The notes beneath the pieces are model-generated. The model searched no databases. It saw only the letters and a list, made by a program, of their open reading frames with translations, and was not told the origin of the DNA. DNA of 64,000 bases from CAWJPW01 sp963844845. Its GTDB lineage: Bacteria > Acidobacteriota > Thermoanaerobaculia > Thermoanaerobaculales > Sulfomarinibacteraceae. Each line of letters opens with the position of its first letter. Position 1 is the first letter of the stretch. Location of the stretch: contig CAWJPW010000008.1 in assembly GCA_963844845.1 (NCBI GenBank), forward strand, positions 744,001 through 808,000. Reading direction: 5' to 3'. The position numbers were made by a program, and so were the translations under genes. This document shows positions 62,432 through 64,000 of the stretch, one piece after another.

Positions 62432-63963
62432 CACGCACCTCCCTCGGCGGCGCCGCCCTCGCTTGCGGGTGGCGTGGTCAGCGTCGTCAGGTAGGCGGCG
62501 AGGCTCTCGAGCTCGGCCTCGGTGCCCACGAACGGCGGCGTGTAGGGGTGCGACAGCGTGGTGGTGTCCACCGGCTGCTCCGGGGTTGCTGCGGCGAAGC
62601 TTTCCCCCATCTCGCGCAGCTGGGTGAGGGTGGCGCTGGTCATGCCGGCCACCAGGTCGTCGATCATCGCCGGGTCATCGCGGATGTCGTCGACGGAGGG
62701 CACCGCGTCGTGCATGTCCTCGGCACTCGTGTCGTGGTGGCAGTGCAGGCAGCGCCGGCCGTAGATCCGCGCCGCCGCGTCGCCGCTGGCGGCGGCGAAC
62801 TCGGTTACGACGGCTCGGCTGGGCAACAGCGGTCGCATCGCCTGGTAGCCGTCCAGGGTGTGGCAGCTGCGGCACTCGGTGTCGAAAACCGCCTTCCCTT
62901 CGGCCTCCGGGCCGCGTGCGGCGGCGGCGGCAACCCAGCCGGAATGGGCGGCGAGGCCGTCCCGGTTGAGGGCGGTGATCTGGTCGATCCGGACTCCGTT
63001 GGAGAACATGAAGTCACGAATCAGGAACGGCTTGCGCGCGCCCTCACGGAGCCGCTCGTAGCCACCGAACGCGGTGAAAGCGGCCAGCGCCAGGACCACG
63101 GCGAGGCCCACACGCATGGCCCGCGGCGCGGCGATGAGCAGAAGGACGCCGAGGACGAGGGTGGCCGCCAGCGCCCACAGGACGAGGTGCCGGGTGAAGG
63201 CGAGCTCGGGTAGGAGCGGCGAGGTCCCTCGGAAGAGGGCGAGCGCCGGGTCGGGCAGCGCAGCCTCCCACCAGCGGTAGCCGGCGTAGGTGAGCAGTAC
63301 GCCGCCCGCCAGCCACCACCCGAGGTAGCGGAGCAGGCGCGGCCGTGCCGCGGAGGACGCCCCGAGCGCGGGAAAGACCATGAAGACCGCGGCCATGAGG
63401 GCTGCCACGCCCGTGCGCAGCACCAGGTCCGGGAAGTAGGTCGGGTTGAAGAAGCCGTCCCAGAAGGCGTGGGTTTCGAGCCAGCGCCCGGGCGTGAGCT
63501 GAAAGGTGATGATGCCGTTGATGATGACCAGGGAGAGGTAGGCGGCGGCGAAGTACAGCCAGGCGAGGAGCAGGTGGGCCTTCTTGGAGATCCGTCCCCA
63601 GGTGGCGTAGTAGACCAGGGCGGCGACGATCTCGAGGATGAAGAAAACCCACTCGATGGCCCAGCCCCACACGTAGTTGTGGATGAGGGCCGAGATCGCC
63701 GCCGGGGCGATGAGCCCGGCCACCACCCAGATGCCGACGCCGCTGATGGCGCCGAACACGGTGGAAACGAGGATCAACACCAGCGACGAGCGCCGGGCGA
63801 GCTCGCGCAGCTCGGAGTCGCTCCGCCGCACCGACAGCGTCTCGGTGACCGCGATGACCAACCCGCCGCCGACGGCGAAGTGGGCGACGATGACATGGGT
63901 CACCGCCACGATCGCCATGAGCAGGGCGCCGCCCGTCGCAACATCCCAGACCGGGTAGTCCAT
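62431..63963 (-). CDS. Cytochrome bd-like (CydA-type) subunit with two heme c sites
   Basis: 510 residues. The N-terminal half resembles CydA: HVIVAHFAVGGGLVIAVTETL (His28 as candidate heme ligand), WAIEWVFFILEIVAALVYYATWGR (Glu103 and Glu111 in the E. coli-like pattern) and IINGIITFQLTPG. There are about eight to nine helices. The C-terminal part (345-510) is soluble with CRSCH (364-368) and CLHCH (404-408). No CydA Q-loop was recognised. It may oxidise a cytochrome or act as an alternative oxygen reductase. AAGGAGG precedes ATG 63963; 37 bp remain to the window edge. Confidence 0.8.
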   Translation of the reverse strand: MDYPVWDVATGGALLMAIVAVTHVIVAHFAVGGGLVIAVTETLSVRRSDSELRELARRSSLVLILVSTVFGAISGVGIWVVAGLIAPAAISALIHNYVWGWAIEWVFFILEIVAALVYYATWGRISKKAHLLLAWLYFAAAYLSLVIINGIITFQLTPGRWLETHAFWDGFFNPTYFPDLVLRTGVAALMAAVFMVFPALGASSAARPRLLRYLGWWLAGGVLLTYAGYRWWEAALPDPALALFRGTSPLLPELAFTRHLVLWALAATLVLGVLLLIAAPRAMRVGLAVVLALAAFTAFGGYERLREGARKPFLIRDFMFSNGVRIDQITALNRDGLAAHSGWVAAAAARGPEAEGKAVFDTECRSCHTLDGYQAMRPLLPSRAVVTEFAAASGDAAARIYGRRCLHCHHDTSAEDMHDAVPSVDDIRDDPAMIDDLVAGMTSATLTQLREMGESFAAATPEQPVDTTTLSHPYTPPFVGTEAELESLAAYLTTLTTPPASEGGAAEGGA

Positions 63964-64000
63964 GGCACCGCCTCCTTCCAACTCGCAGAGCGACGGGGCA

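Overview
The window is about 70% GC, densely coded, and comes from a Gram-negative (diderm) bacterium: it carries lipid A/LPS genes (waaA, lpxK, an LpxL-like acyltransferase), lipobox lipoproteins and an RlpA protein. A dissimilatory sulfur-energy operon (aprBA, qmoABC, sat) lies in the middle. High GC, a diderm envelope, citrate lyase, a cytochrome bd-like oxidase and Qmo-type sulfate metabolism together suggest an uncultured Acidobacteriota (Thermoanaerobaculia-like) lineage. That placement is inference; no rRNA or tRNA gene was seen.

Layout. 1-14 kb is housekeeping: the end of a UvrD/PcrA helicase, hslVU, a lipoprotein with dapF, then pgpA and mpl on the minus strand, a DUF1573 protein, and a tightly overlapping mtnA-tsaD-lepA-lepB operon. 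13.7-15.2 kb is repeat-rich: a 71-bp tandem array, a small membrane protein gene and a 153-bp perfect direct repeat. 15.2-22 kb holds pyrK-pyrD-pyrF (minus), a divergent membrane protein of the alkaline phosphatase superfamily, and polA. 22-27 kb holds a repeat mosaic, an isocitrate/isopropylmalate-type dehydrogenase, and citrate lyase with a fused CitD-CitE protein next to CitF.

28.2-40.8 kb is the most interesting part. An AT-rich control region precedes aprB-aprA-(Zn ribbon)-(YkgJ)-qmoA-qmoB-qmoC-(decaheme cytochrome c fused to a TauE/SafE transporter)-(TIGR02186-like membrane protein)-sat, ending in hairpin terminators. Sat makes or consumes APS, AprBA interconverts APS and sulfite, and QmoABC links AprBA to the quinone pool. 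The cytochrome-transporter fusion is placed as if it couples periplasmic electron flow to movement of a sulfur oxyanion. No dsr genes are in the window, so the direction (reduction or oxidation) is not settled.

41-64 kb returns to housekeeping and accessory genes: rpmE-prfA-prmC, carbamate kinase, the lipid A/Kdo genes, a glycosyltransferase, asnB overlapping a convergent arginine deiminase gene, purB, rlpA, a phosphodiesterase lipoprotein, beta carbonic anhydrase, an RRM protein with a strong terminator, an ABC-F ATPase, and a two-gene membrane module with a cytochrome bd-like subunit carrying two heme c motifs. Many intergenic gaps hold palindromic or low-complexity repeats that recur across the window, some in inverted orientation.
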